Assembly (NCBI GenBank): GCA_020349025.1
Contig: CP070763.1
Location: 2,864,329 to 2,928,328, forward strand
Source of the DNA: Candidatus Latescibacterota bacterium
GTDB taxonomy: Bacteria > Krumholzibacteriota > Krumholzibacteriia > G020349025
Reading direction: 5' to 3'
DNA: 64,000 nt
A model generated the notes under the pieces. That model ran no database searches and was not told the DNA's origin. It saw nothing but the letters and a program-made list of their open reading frames with translations. This document shows positions 53,898 through 63,137 of the stretch, in pieces (the first letter of the stretch is position 1; every line of letters starts with the position of its first letter). A program made the translations under genes and the position numbers.

Positions 53898-56354
53898 ATG
53901 CTGCCCGACGACCTCGACTTGGATGGGACCCAGGTCACTCCGGAAGAGATTCCCGAGGAGCTCGCGGTTCTCCCGGTGAGCGACGCCGTGATCTTCCCCC
54001 ACATGCTCGTGCCTCTCGTGATCTCCGACCGCAAGCTGATCATGCTGGCGGAGGACGTCCTGGAGGGGAACAAGCTGTTCGGAGCCTTCACCCAGCGCCC
54101 CCCCGAGCAGGAGGAGGAAGACGAGGACGAGGTGTCGAGCGAGAGCATCTTCCGTGTCGGAACCGTGGTCGCGGTGACCAAGAGCATGCGCTTCCCGGAC
54201 GGCTCGATGCGCGTGTTGGGCAAGGGGATCTGTCGCGCCGAGATCGAGGAGATCACCTCGCGTGAACCGTACCTGTCGGCACGGATGCAGTGCCAAGTGG
54301 ACCGTGGTGGACGCGGCAAACGCGAACGCGCACGGATGACCCAGGTGCGCAAAGCGTTCTCGAAGTTGGTCGACGCCTCGGACCACATGCCGGACGAGCT
54401 CAAAGCGCTCGCCTCGCGCGCCGAGGATGCCGGCATGCTCGCCGACCTCGTGGCCGCCAACGTCGATTTCCGGGTTCCGGATAAGCAGGATCTCCTCGAA
54501 ACGACGAGTGTGCGGGAGCGCATCGACAAGGTGCTGCAGCTGCTGCGACACGAGCTCCAGGTGCTCCACCTCGGAGAGAAGCTGCAGAGTGACGTGCGCG
54601 AGGAGATGGATCGGGAGCAACGCGAGTACTACCTCCGTCAACAGATGAAAGCGATACGCAAGGAGCTCGGCGACGGCGACGATTTGGGCAACGAGATCGA
54701 AGAGCTGCGCCAGAGCATCGAGAAACATCCGATGCCAGATGAAGTGCGTGAGGTGAGCCTCAAGGAGCTGGAACGCCTGGCGCGCATGTCGCCCGCGTCC
54801 GCCGAGTACACCGTCGCGAAGACGTACATCGACTGGATCCTCGACCTGCCGTGGCAGAACTCGACGCGCGACCATCACAACATCCGGCGAGCGGCGCGCA
54901 TCCTCGACGAGGACCACTACAACTTGCGGAAGGTCAAAGACCGCATTCTCGAGTTCCTCGCGGTGAAAAAGCTCAAGCAAGACATGCAGGGGCCGATCCT
55001 CTGCCTGGTGGGCCCCCCGGGCGTGGGCAAGACGTCGCTCGGTCGCAGCGTCGCGCGCAGCCTCGGACGCCAGTTCATGCGGGTGTCGTTGGGTGGCGTG
55101 CGCGACGAAGCGGAAATCCGCGGTCACCGGCGCACGTACGTGGGTGCGATGCCGGGGCGCGTGATTCAGGGGTTGAAGAACGCCGGCTCGAACAATCCGG
55201 TGTTCATGCTCGACGAGATCGACAAGCTCGGCAGCGACTTCCGCGGTGATCCCTCGTCGGCACTCCTCGAGGTGCTCGACCCGGCCCAGAACGACACCTT
55301 CTCGGACCACTATCTGAACGTGCCGTTCGACTTGTCGAAGGTCCTTTTCATCGCGACCGCCAACACCCTCGACACGATTCCGCACGTGCTGCGCGACCGT
55401 CTCGAGGTGATCGAGGTCACCGGCTACACGAACCAAGAGAAACTGGAGATCGCCAAGCGCTACCTGGTGCCACGCCAGATGAACGCGCACGGGATCACGT
55501 CGACGCATCTCGGTTTCACCGATGCGGGGATCAGGACGATCGTCACGGGCTACACGCGTGAAGCGGGTGTCCGGCAGCTCGAGCGCTCGATCGGCGCGGT
55601 GTGTCGCCGCGTGGCGCGGAGTGTGGCGGGTGGCCACAAGCGCCGCCGTCGACTCAACCGCGACAACGTCGATACCTTCCTCGGGGCGCCGGACTACCTG
55701 AGCCCGGCGGCTCTACGGCGCGCCGAGGTGGGCGTGGCCACCGGGATGGCATGGACCCAGACCGGCGGCGAGATCCTCTTCATCGAGGCGGTGAAGATGC
55801 CGGGAAAGGGCGCCTTGAAGCTCACCGGATCTCTGGGTCCGGTGATGCGCGAGTCGGCCGAGGCAGCACTTTCCTACCTGCGCTCCTGCGTCGTGTACGA
55901 GCGCATTGGGAAGGACTTCTTCGACCGCAACGACTTCCACGTGCACGTCCCCGCGGGAGCGACGCCGAAGGACGGGCCCTCCGCCGGCATTACAATCGCG
56001 ACGGCACTCGCCTCGCTGGTGTACGGTGTTCCGGTGCAGAGCACGGTGGCGATGACGGGTGAGGTCACGCTCACGGGGAAGGTGTTGGCCGTCGGGGGCA
56101 TCCGCCAGAAGCTGCTGGCGGCGTTCCGCGCGGGTGTGCGGGAGGTCATCCTGCCGGTGCAGAACCGCAAGGATCTGGAAGAGGTCCCACGCGAGGTCAG
56201 TGATCGTTTGAAGATGCATTTCGTGGAATCCGTGGACGATGTTCTGGAGCGTGCGCTCGTGGCCACCCCACGACGCACCAACCGCGGTCGAGCCGTGGTG
56301 TCGAGCGCGTCGCGCTCCCGCCCGCGAGAGCGCCGCAGTGTCACGCGCTCCTGA
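53898..56354 (+). CDS. lon: ATP-dependent protease Lon
   Basis: Lon unfolds and degrades damaged and regulatory proteins in the cytosol. The 818-residue product has the N-terminal substrate domain ([21 protein letters not shown]), with an acidic insert EQEEEDEDE near residue 75, the AAA+ domain with Walker [11 protein letters not shown] at about 372-381, [20 protein letters not shown], and the C-terminal protease domain with the Ser-Lys dyad Ser695 (PKDGPSAGI) and Lys738 (GGIRQK); the 43-residue spacing matches E. coli Lon. The basic tail (residues 795-818) is non-conserved. ATG 53898 gives the family-length N-terminus. Confidence 0.95.
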   Translation: MLPDDLDLDGTQVTPEEIPEELAVLPVSDAVIFPHMLVPLVISDRKLIMLAEDVLEGNKLFGAFTQRPPEQEEEDEDEVSSESIFRVGTVVAVTKSMRFPDGSMRVLGKGICRAEIEEITSREPYLSARMQCQVDRGGRGKRERARMTQVRKAFSKLVDASDHMPDELKALASRAEDAGMLADLVAANVDFRVPDKQDLLETTSVRERIDKVLQLLRHELQVLHLGEKLQSDVREEMDREQREYYLRQQMKAIRKELGDGDDLGNEIEELRQSIEKHPMPDEVREVSLKELERLARMSPASAEYTVAKTYIDWILDLPWQNSTRDHHNIRRAARILDEDHYNLRKVKDRILEFLAVKKLKQDMQGPILCLVGPPGVGKTSLGRSVARSLGRQFMRVSLGGVRDEAEIRGHRRTYVGAMPGRVIQGLKNAGSNNPVFMLDEIDKLGSDFRGDPSSALLEVLDPAQNDTFSDHYLNVPFDLSKVLFIATANTLDTIPHVLRDRLEVIEVTGYTNQEKLEIAKRYLVPRQMNAHGITSTHLGFTDAGIRTIVTGYTREAGVRQLERSIGAVCRRVARSVAGGHKRRRRLNRDNVDTFLGAPDYLSPAALRRAEVGVATGMAWTQTGGEILFIEAVKMPGKGALKLTGSLGPVMRESAEAALSYLRSCVVYERIGKDFFDRNDFHVHVPAGATPKDGPSAGITIATALASLVYGVPVQSTVAMTGEVTLTGKVLAVGGIRQKLLAAFRAGVREVILPVQNRKDLEEVPREVSDRLKMHFVESVDDVLERALVATPRRTNRGRAVVSSASRSRPRERRSVTRS

Positions 56355-56366
56355 GGGAGAGATCCG

Positions 56367-57455
56367 GTGGGCGAGGCGGCGTACAAAGCGCAGCTCGTTC
56401 GGCCGCTGTCCAAGTGGCTGCGACTGGTGCCGACGGAAGAGCCCTTCCGGCTGCCGATGGTGGGCCCGGAGGGGGGACGCGTCCTCTTCGTGCAGAGCGG
56501 TGAAATCACCGACATTCTCTTCGCGGCTCGTTTGATCACGGGCCTGCACGACACCTATCCGCGCTGCCGCGTCGGTGCACTCGTGCGCGAGGACGCCAGC
56601 GAGCTCATTCGGCACCACCCACATGTGCAAGACATGCTCATCTACCAACCGGGACAGATGAATCTGGCGAACCCGGCCTTCTTCAAGCTCGTTCGCAAGC
56701 TGCGCAAGCGTGGATACGACATGCTGGTCCACATGGGGGAGTCACCCCCGCCAGCCCACGAGGTGCTCGGGTACCTGAGTGGTGCACCCGTGCGTGTGGG
56801 ACCCGCGGGTGAACGTAGCTACCCGTACGTCAACTGCGAGCTGCGTTGGGATCCGGGCAAGTCGGGCTACGAAGGGCGGCGCCTCTCCGAGGTCGCGGGC
56901 CTGCTCGGCGTGCAGCTCTCTGCGGACGCCCGCGGAGCGGTGCTCACCGATCAAGACGTCCGCTTCGCACGCCAACTCGTCCACTTCCGCAAGCCACGCC
57001 GCGACCAGATCCTGATCGGCGTGGACCCTGGAAAGGGGAAATCGAACACCAAGGTGCTCGACCGCACGCTGGCCTATCTGGTCAACGCGATCTACCAGCG
57101 CTACCGATCGAAGGTGATCGTGCTCGCGACGCCGGATCAGGATGACACGGCATCGCGCTTCGAGAACACCCTGCAGTGCGAGCGCATCGACCTGCCGCGT
57201 CACAACGTCAAGGATGTCGTGGCATTGGCCTCGCAATGCGATCTTTTCCTGGCCGGGAACACCAACCTGCTGCACTACGCCGTCTCCTTCGGCGTGCCCA
57301 CGATCGGTCTGTTCACCGATCGCGACGATCCGCGCTGGCGTCCGCCCGAGCTTCCACACGTCGCCCTGATCCAGGGGCGCCGAGGCGCCAAGCTGTCGCT
57401 CGAGGAGTTCCTCGGCGAGGTGGAGCGTCTCCTCTCCCTCCCACCCCCGCACTAG
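56367..57455 (+). CDS. GT9-family glycosyltransferase (heptosyltransferase-like)
   Basis: A 362-residue GT-B enzyme of the ADP-heptose transferase family (GT9). The N-domain has VLFVQSGEITDILFAARLI, matching the family G(E/D).(I/V)...P opening, and the C-domain has GNTNLLHYAVSFGVPTIGLF, the counterpart of the 'SGp.HlA.AlG.P.v.lFG' donor site, here with GNTN in place of NDSG. It starts at GTG 56367, 12 bases after lon, and begins the LPS core cluster. Acceptor and sugar are unknown. Confidence 0.82.
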   Translation: MGEAAYKAQLVRPLSKWLRLVPTEEPFRLPMVGPEGGRVLFVQSGEITDILFAARLITGLHDTYPRCRVGALVREDASELIRHHPHVQDMLIYQPGQMNLANPAFFKLVRKLRKRGYDMLVHMGESPPPAHEVLGYLSGAPVRVGPAGERSYPYVNCELRWDPGKSGYEGRRLSEVAGLLGVQLSADARGAVLTDQDVRFARQLVHFRKPRRDQILIGVDPGKGKSNTKVLDRTLAYLVNAIYQRYRSKVIVLATPDQDDTASRFENTLQCERIDLPRHNVKDVVALASQCDLFLAGNTNLLHYAVSFGVPTIGLFTDRDDPRWRPPELPHVALIQGRRGAKLSLEEFLGEVERLLSLPPPH

Positions 57456-57574
57456 CCGGCGACCCCGAGCCGTGCGTGGAGCGCCCGCTGCGAGACGCGA
57501 GCCGCTTCAACGCCGCCGTGCACGCTCGCCTCGCACGATCCTGGCAGCGCGCAGCCGCCGGCGGCCGTGGAGGC

Positions 57575-57604
57575 TGGAGTGGGGTGAGGTGGAGTGGGGT
57601 GGGG
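57575..57604 (+). repeat. G-rich 15-bp tandem repeat upstream of msbA
   Basis: TGGAGTGGGGTGAGG at 57575-57589 is repeated as TGGAGTGGGGTGGGG at 57590-57604, 14 of 15 bases identical. Together with G-runs at 57619-57622 and 57630-57634 it could form a G-quadruplex in the 196-base gap 57456-57651. Confidence 0.6.
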
Positions 57605-57638
57605 ACAAAGCCCTGGCTGGGGCTGTGGAGGGGGCGCT

Positions 57639-57651
57639 ATCCTGTTCAACG
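57639..57651 (+). promoter_or_regulatory. Possible -10 box giving a leaderless msbA mRNA
   Basis: TATCCT at 57639-57644 lies 7 bases before the msbA ATG at 57652. The only purine-rich site is too far upstream (ending near 57634) to serve as a normal Shine-Dalgarno. No clear -35 box is seen. Confidence 0.25.
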
Positions 57652-59502
57652 ATGAAGAGTTTCCTGCGTCTTTTCGGCTTCCTTCGACCCCACTGGCGCC
57701 TGGCGGCCGTCACCGCGCTCTGTGTCACGCTCTTCGCCTCCTTCTCGGGCGTGTCGATTCTCGCTGTCTCACCCTTTGTGCGCATCCTCTTCGACGACCG
57801 CCCGGCGGTGGCGGAAGCGCCTGCGGCGGCGGGCAGCGAGACGGAGCGAGCCCCCGCCTGGATTCCCCTCCCCGGCGCGGCGCGCGAATGGGTGCGCGCT
57901 GCGCAACGGCGCGCCGAGGACTTCCTGATGCGCGGCAGCCGCACCCAGGCGCTCGGCCGCCTCTGCGTGATTCTGCTCCTGCTCTTCCTTGCCAAGAACG
58001 TGACCCACTACGCCCAGACCTACTTCGAGGCGTACCTCGAGCAGTCGGTCCTGCGCGACGTGCGCAATCGCGTCTACATGCACGTCTCCGAGGTGCCGCT
58101 CGGAACCTACGTGCGCCAGCGCACGGGGACGTTCATCTCGCGCATCGTGAACGACGTGAACGTGATGCGCATCGCGCTCGTGGGAGGGCTGCTGAGCCTG
58201 CTGCGCAATTCCCTCATGATGCTGATGGCGGTGGCGATTCTGCTGGCGGCTTCGTGGAAGCTGGCGCTGGTGGCGCTCCTGATCCTGCCGCCGAACGCGC
58301 TCCTCATCGCGCGGCTTGGCAAGCGTCTTCGCAGCCGCAGTGGGCACGCGCAGGAACGCATGGCCGACATGGCCAGCGTGGTGCAGGAGACCGTTTCGGG
58401 GGCGCGCATCGTCAAGGCGTTCGGTATGCACGCCTTCGAGCTCGGACGCTTCTCCCGCTTCAATGCCGACTACTTCATGTCGTACATCAAGGTGCGGCGC
58501 CTGCAGGCCATGGCGGGACCGGTGTCGGAGATGCTCGCCATCGTCGGGGTGGTGGCGATTCTCTGGTTCGGAGGCCGCCTCGTCATCCAGGGCCAGCTGC
58601 CTTTGGACCGCATGTTCCTGTTCATCACGGCGATGATCTGGTTGGCGGAGCCCGTGAAGGCACTCATCGGTGTGCACAATTCGATGCAGGAGGGGCTGGC
58701 GGCGGCCGATCGGGTTCTCGCGCTTCTGGACATGCCGACCGAGCCGCCGCGGCACGTGGGACGTCCGGCTCGTTTCGAGAAGGCGCTGCAGTTCGATGGC
58801 GTCGGCTTCGCCTACGACCTGACGCGTCCGGTCCTACGCGACGTCGACGTCAGCGTGCGCCCCGGGGAGGTCGTGGCGCTCGTGGGGCCGAGCGGAGCCG
58901 GCAAGTCCACGTTCGTCGATCTGATCCCACGCTTCTACGAGGTCACGAGCGGGCGTATCCTGATGGATGGTGTCGACCTCCGTGAGCTCTCGCTCGACTC
59001 GCTGCGCCAGCTGGTTGGAATGGTCACCCAGGAGGTGATCCTCTTCAACGATACGGTGCGAGCGAACATCGCCTACGGTGCGCCCGACATCGACGAGGAG
59101 CGCGTCGTCGCTGCGGCACGCGCGGCCAACGCGCACGACTTCATCCTGCAGCTCCCGGATGGTTACGACACGACGATTGGCGAGCGTGGTGTCACGCTCT
59201 CGGGGGGCGAGCGCCAGCGACTCTCGATTGCGCGCGCCATCCTGCGAGATCCGCAGATTCTCATCTTCGACGAGGCCACGTCGTCGCTCGACTCACGCAA
59301 CGAGCAGCTGATCCAGGAAGCGATCGAGCGGCTCGTTCGGGGTCGGACCACCTTGGTCGTGGCCCACCGCCTGTCGACGGTGCAGCGCGCCGATGTGATT
59401 CTGGTCTTCGAGAACGGGCGCATCGTCGAGCGCGGCACGCACGATGATCTGGTCGCCGCCGCAGGTCCATACGCGAAGCTCCACGAGCTTCAGTTCGGAT
59501 AG
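57652..59502 (+). CDS. msbA: Lipid A export ABC transporter MsbA
   Basis: MsbA flips lipid A-core across the inner membrane. The 616-residue half-transporter has a six-helix membrane domain in residues about 15-330 with an unusually long loop between helices 1 and 2 (residues about 45-100, Pro/Ala-rich), and an ATPase domain: Walker A GPSGAGKST at about 412-420, Q-loop MVTQEVILFNDTV, signature TLSGGERQRLSIARAI, Walker B ILIFDEATSSLD and the H-loop VAHRLSTV. The surrounding heptosyltransferase genes support the lipid A role over a general exporter. It is 5 bases from waaF. Confidence 0.9.
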   Translation: MKSFLRLFGFLRPHWRLAAVTALCVTLFASFSGVSILAVSPFVRILFDDRPAVAEAPAAAGSETERAPAWIPLPGAAREWVRAAQRRAEDFLMRGSRTQALGRLCVILLLLFLAKNVTHYAQTYFEAYLEQSVLRDVRNRVYMHVSEVPLGTYVRQRTGTFISRIVNDVNVMRIALVGGLLSLLRNSLMMLMAVAILLAASWKLALVALLILPPNALLIARLGKRLRSRSGHAQERMADMASVVQETVSGARIVKAFGMHAFELGRFSRFNADYFMSYIKVRRLQAMAGPVSEMLAIVGVVAILWFGGRLVIQGQLPLDRMFLFITAMIWLAEPVKALIGVHNSMQEGLAAADRVLALLDMPTEPPRHVGRPARFEKALQFDGVGFAYDLTRPVLRDVDVSVRPGEVVALVGPSGAGKSTFVDLIPRFYEVTSGRILMDGVDLRELSLDSLRQLVGMVTQEVILFNDTVRANIAYGAPDIDEERVVAAARAANAHDFILQLPDGYDTTIGERGVTLSGGERQRLSIARAILRDPQILIFDEATSSLDSRNEQLIQEAIERLVRGRTTLVVAHRLSTVQRADVILVFENGRIVERGTHDDLVAAAGPYAKLHELQFG

Positions 59503-59507
59503 CGTCC

Positions 59508-60593
59508 ATGGCAGACTCCAATCCGCGCATCCTGTGCATCGCACCGAGCTGGCTCGGCGACGCCGTGCTGGCGCTTCCGGCCCTGCAACTCCTCAGCGAC
59601 GCCGGGGCGCACTTGGAGATCGTGGCACGGCGTGGGATCACGCGGGTTTTCGCCGCCGTGGCGCAGGCGGATGCGCTGCATGCAGGCCCCGGGAGTCGTC
59701 GCGAGCGTTTCGTGCAGGCGTGGCGACTGCGAGGCGTGAAACCGCATGCGGCGCTTCTGCTCGCCCCCTCCTTCTCGACGGCATTGCAGGCCGCGCTGGC
59801 AGGTGCTCCGATCCGGATCGGGGAGTCCCGCGACCTGAGACGTCCTCTCCTCACTCACCCAGGCGCAGCGGGCAGCCGAGAAACGCACCTCGCCTTGACC
59901 TACCAGAGGCTTGCCGAAGAGCTCGCGGCGGCGCTCCGACTCGACGTGGCGATGCCGGACAGCGCGCCGCAGCAGAACATTCTGGCAGGCCTGTACGACG
60001 CTCCTCGACTCCAGCCGCGAGACTCCGAGACCGAGGCAGCCGCTGCTCTCCTGCGCGGCGCCGGGTGCAGCGACCGACCGCTGGTCGTCGCGCCCGGAGC
60101 GCGCTTCGGTCCGGCGAAGCGCTACCCGAGCGATCGCTTCGCCGAAGCGGCGCGGCGGCTGGCGCAGCGGCTCGACACGGGCGTGGTCCTGGTCGGCTCG
60201 AGCGAGGACGCCCGAGAGACGGCAGCGGTGCAAGCGGGGCTTCGCGACGCGATCGATCTGGCGGGTCGGACCGATCTGGGCGCTCTTCTCGGGCTCTTGG
60301 CGCTCGCTCGCGGCGTGCTCTCCAACGACAGTGGCGTCATGCACCTCGCGGCAGCCCTCGGCACACCGGTCGTCGGGATCTTCGGCTCCTCGAATCCGCG
60401 CTGGACGCACCCGCTCGGCCGACGAGCCGGTTTCGTCTCGAATCCGGTGCCGTGCGCCCCCTGCTACCGCCGCACCTGCCCGATCGACTTCGAGTGCATG
60501 CTCGGATTGGAGCCGGAAGTGCTTGTCGTCAAGCTTTTTGACCTCATTCGTTCGAGATCCACCCATGTCCCCGAGTCGCCGTCTCGGCTATGA
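59508..60593 (+). CDS. waaF: Lipopolysaccharide heptosyltransferase II
   Basis: WaaF adds the second heptose to the LPS inner core from ADP-heptose. The 361-residue GT9 product opens with ILCIAPSWLGDAVLALPALQLL, typical of WaaF, and has VVAPGARFGPAKRYPSDRFAEAA (cited in part), NDSGVMHLAAALGTPVVGIFG and SSNPRWTHPLG in the donor-binding C-domain. CAPCYRRTCPIDFECM near the end matches the cysteine-rich segment of WaaF proteins. It sits between msbA and the heptose-activating genes. Confidence 0.92.
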   Translation: MADSNPRILCIAPSWLGDAVLALPALQLLSDAGAHLEIVARRGITRVFAAVAQADALHAGPGSRRERFVQAWRLRGVKPHAALLLAPSFSTALQAALAGAPIRIGESRDLRRPLLTHPGAAGSRETHLALTYQRLAEELAAALRLDVAMPDSAPQQNILAGLYDAPRLQPRDSETEAAAALLRGAGCSDRPLVVAPGARFGPAKRYPSDRFAEAARRLAQRLDTGVVLVGSSEDARETAAVQAGLRDAIDLAGRTDLGALLGLLALARGVLSNDSGVMHLAAALGTPVVGIFGSSNPRWTHPLGRRAGFVSNPVPCAPCYRRTCPIDFECMLGLEPEVLVVKLFDLIRSRSTHVPESPSRL

Positions 60594-60600
60594 TCCGTCC
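60589..60600 (+). promoter_or_regulatory. Possible -10 box giving a leaderless rfaE1 mRNA
   Basis: TATGAT at 60589-60594, overlapping the waaF stop codon, is 6 bases before the rfaE1 ATG at 60601. No Shine-Dalgarno is visible. The -10 is good but no clear -35 is present 17 bases upstream. Confidence 0.3.
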
Positions 60601-61611
60601 ATGTCGGGAGCGGACACCCGGGGGCGGCTCGCGACCCTCCTGGAAGCTTTTGCCACACAACGCATCGCGGTCGTCGGGGACCTGGCGCTCGACGAGTTCG
60701 TCCAGGGCCGGACCGCGCGCATCTCGCGCGAGGCACCGGTTCTGATCCTGCGTCACGAGCAGACGACGCGTCTGCCGGGCTGCGCCGGGAATGCGGCGCG
60801 CAACGTCGCTGCTCTGGGCGGGCATGTGGCCGTCGTCGGCAGCGTCGGCGACGACGCCGCGGGCACGACGCTACAGCAGCTCCTCGAGGCGGGCGGGATC
60901 GAGACGCGTGGCGTCGTCGAGCAGTCGGGAGGATCGACCTGGTGCAAGAGCCGCTTTCTTGCCGGTGACCTGCACACGGTTCACCAACAGGTGATGCGCC
61001 TCGATCACGAGCCGAGCTCGCTCCACGACGAGCGACATCGACACCAACTCCACGCTGCGATCGATCTGGCGCTGCGCGATGCGACCGGGGTGCTTCTGTG
61101 CGACTATGGCGGTGGCGTCCTCGACGCGGCAACGCGCGCCCACGTGCTGGGCGAGGCGCGCCGACGCGAGCTCCCGGTGGTCGCCGACTCGCGCTACGCC
61201 TTGCAGGAGTTCGCCGGCGTCACCTGCGCGACACCGAACGAAACGGAGATCGAGCCGATTCTCGGATGCTCCCTCGGGAACGCGGCGGCCGTCGAGTCGG
61301 CTGGCGAGGAGCTCCGACGTCGTCTCGAAGCACCCTGCCTGATCGTGACGCGCGGCAAGCTCGGAATGACGGTGTTCGACGGCGGAGCAGCGTGGCACCT
61401 GAGTGCGTACGGTGGCGATGCCGTCGATGTCGCGGGCGCGGGCGACACGGTCGCTGCTGCGGTCACGCTGGCGTTGTCCGCCCAGGGCCAGGTCCGCGAC
61501 GCAGCGCGCCTGGCGAACTACGCCGCATCTCGCGTCGTCCTGGAGCGCGGAACCGCGATCACGAGCCGCGCGGACGTGCGTGCGTGTATGCAGAGAGACC
61601 CGGAGCTTTGA
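60601..61611 (+). CDS. rfaE1: D-glycero-beta-D-manno-heptose-7-phosphate kinase
   Basis: The kinase half of HldE as a separate gene; it phosphorylates heptose-7-phosphate at C1 in ADP-heptose synthesis. The 336-residue PfkB/ribokinase-fold product has VVGDLALDEFVQGRTARISREAPV, PGCAGNAARNVAALGG, VLLCDYGGGVL, ATPNETEIE and the anion hole GDAVDVAGAGDTVAAAV with the catalytic Asp (segments shortened). DYGGG replaces the usual DYgKG. The ATG at 60601 starts just before the conserved domain. The next gene begins directly after its stop codon. Confidence 0.92.
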   Translation: MSGADTRGRLATLLEAFATQRIAVVGDLALDEFVQGRTARISREAPVLILRHEQTTRLPGCAGNAARNVAALGGHVAVVGSVGDDAAGTTLQQLLEAGGIETRGVVEQSGGSTWCKSRFLAGDLHTVHQQVMRLDHEPSSLHDERHRHQLHAAIDLALRDATGVLLCDYGGGVLDAATRAHVLGEARRRELPVVADSRYALQEFAGVTCATPNETEIEPILGCSLGNAAAVESAGEELRRRLEAPCLIVTRGKLGMTVFDGGAAWHLSAYGGDAVDVAGAGDTVAAAVTLALSAQGQVRDAARLANYAASRVVLERGTAITSRADVRACMQRDPEL

Positions 61612-62094
61612 ATGCTGGGGGAACGTTACTTCGACGACGCGGCACTTCTCGCCAGGCGCCTGCGGAAGCAGGCAGCGAAGCGCGTGGTTCTCGCGAACGG
61701 ATGCTTCGACCTGCTGCACGTGGGGCACGTGCGCTACTTGAGCGCGGCGCGCGAGCTGGGTGACGTGCTCGTCGTGGGATTGAACAGCGACGCGTCGGTG
61801 CGCGAGCTGAAGGGGGAAGGGCGCCCGCGAATGCCGGCGCTCGAACGTGCCGAGCTCTTGCTGGCCCTGCGTCCGGTCGATTACGTCACGCTTTTTCACG
61901 AGCACGACGTGACGCGTCTTCTCGAGACGCTGCGCCCTGCGTTCCATGCCAAGGGGACCGACTACACCGTCGAGGGGGTGCCGGAGTACGAGGCTGCGCG
62001 TCGACTCGGTGTTCGCACCGTCATCGTCGGGGATCCGAAGGAGCACTCGAGCCGCAGCCTTGCACCGGATCCACAAGGCATGCGGAAGCCATGA
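61612..62094 (+). CDS. rfaE2: Heptose-1-phosphate adenylyltransferase
   Basis: The nucleotidyltransferase half of HldE, which makes ADP-D-glycero-D-manno-heptose. The 160-residue product has the cytidylyltransferase-type motif [17 protein letters not shown] (HxGH), [17 protein letters not shown] and [17 protein letters not shown]. The start ATG directly abuts the rfaE1 stop codon and the stop overlaps the next gene by 4 bases, so the split HldE pair is translationally linked. The phosphatase gmhB and the isomerase gmhA are not in the window. The C-terminus [11 protein letters not shown] matches the family's G..k..STT region loosely. Confidence 0.92.
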   Translation: MLGERYFDDAALLARRLRKQAAKRVVLANGCFDLLHVGHVRYLSAARELGDVLVVGLNSDASVRELKGEGRPRMPALERAELLLALRPVDYVTLFHEHDVTRLLETLRPAFHAKGTDYTVEGVPEYEAARRLGVRTVIVGDPKEHSSRSLAPDPQGMRKP

Positions 62095-63137
62095 CCGAAG
62101 CCAATGAGGCCGCGCGAAAACGGCTCCTCGACGGCGGGCGCATTCTGGTGACGCGCCTGCGCTACATCGGTGATGTCATCCTCTCGCTGCCACTGGTTGG
62201 AGCTCTGCGTCGAGCTTTCCCAGACGCCGAGATCCACTACCTCGCAGACCCCGCACCGCTCAGAGTCCTCGACGAGCATCCCGACGTCGATCGCCTGTGG
62301 AGCCTCGAGAGGGGCACGCTTCCGATGGCGCGCCTGATGCGCGCCTTGCGCCAGCAGCGCTTCGCCGCGGTCATCGACCTCTTCAGCAATCCGCGCAGCG
62401 CTCTTCTGGTACGCGCCACGGGCGCCGCCGTTCGGATCGGGGAAGCGCGACGCGGTCGGCGACATCTCTACACCGTGCAGCGCCAGCTGCCCCTCGGCCG
62501 CAGCGCCCTCCTGCAGCATCTCGATGCGGCAACCTTCCTCGGCGTGGAGAATCCGCGCGTCATGGCGCCGCGGATCCACCTGAGCTCGGAGGAGAGGGCA
62601 CGCGGGGCGGTGTGGAACGAGGGCACGGCGCCTCACGTGCTGCTGCATTCGGCAGCAACGCAGCCAGCCAAGGAGTGGCCGCACCCGATGGCGCTCGACC
62701 TGGTGCGGCGCCTGCTCGACACCGGGCATCGCGTCCTGCTCTCCACCGCACCTCACCGGCCGCAGACGAGCGCGGAGCTGGCGGCGGCGGAGCCGCGGGC
62801 TCGACTCCTGGACGCCATGCCGCTGCGTGAGCTGCTCGCCGTGATCGTCAGCATGGACGCGGTCGTCGGCGTCGACGGTGCGATCGTCCATGCGAGCGTG
62901 GCGCTGGGACGTCCGACCCTGGCTCTCTTCGGGCCCACGGAGCCGCAGATCTGGTTCCCCTACGCGGCGCTCGGCCCCTTCCGCGTCCTGCATGCCGGCG
63001 TCGACTGCGGCCGCTGCGATCGCTACTGGTGTCCGGAGCGCCGCTGCATGGGCGCGATCCAAGTCGACGAAGTCGAACGCAACGTGCGCGAGCTGCTGCA
63101 GGGCACGCACTCGGTGTCGGGGAGCGGCAAGCCATGA
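62091..63137 (+). CDS. GT9-family heptosyltransferase
   Basis: A 348-residue ADP-heptose transferase-like protein. The N-domain has [28 protein letters not shown], matching the family 'iLv.r...iGD.il..P.l..Lr..fP' opening (cited in part), and the C-domain has [27 protein letters not shown], with VDGA where NDSG is usual. A cysteine cluster [15 protein letters not shown] near residues 305-320 resembles that in WaaF/WaaQ proteins. It overlaps rfaE2 by 4 bases and the next GT9 gene by 4 bases. It may be a WaaC- or WaaQ-type enzyme; the exact acceptor is unknown. Confidence 0.87.
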   Translation: MTEANEAARKRLLDGGRILVTRLRYIGDVILSLPLVGALRRAFPDAEIHYLADPAPLRVLDEHPDVDRLWSLERGTLPMARLMRALRQQRFAAVIDLFSNPRSALLVRATGAAVRIGEARRGRRHLYTVQRQLPLGRSALLQHLDAATFLGVENPRVMAPRIHLSSEERARGAVWNEGTAPHVLLHSAATQPAKEWPHPMALDLVRRLLDTGHRVLLSTAPHRPQTSAELAAAEPRARLLDAMPLRELLAVIVSMDAVVGVDGAIVHASVALGRPTLALFGPTEPQIWFPYAALGPFRVLHAGVDCGRCDRYWCPERRCMGAIQVDEVERNVRELLQGTHSVSGSGKP

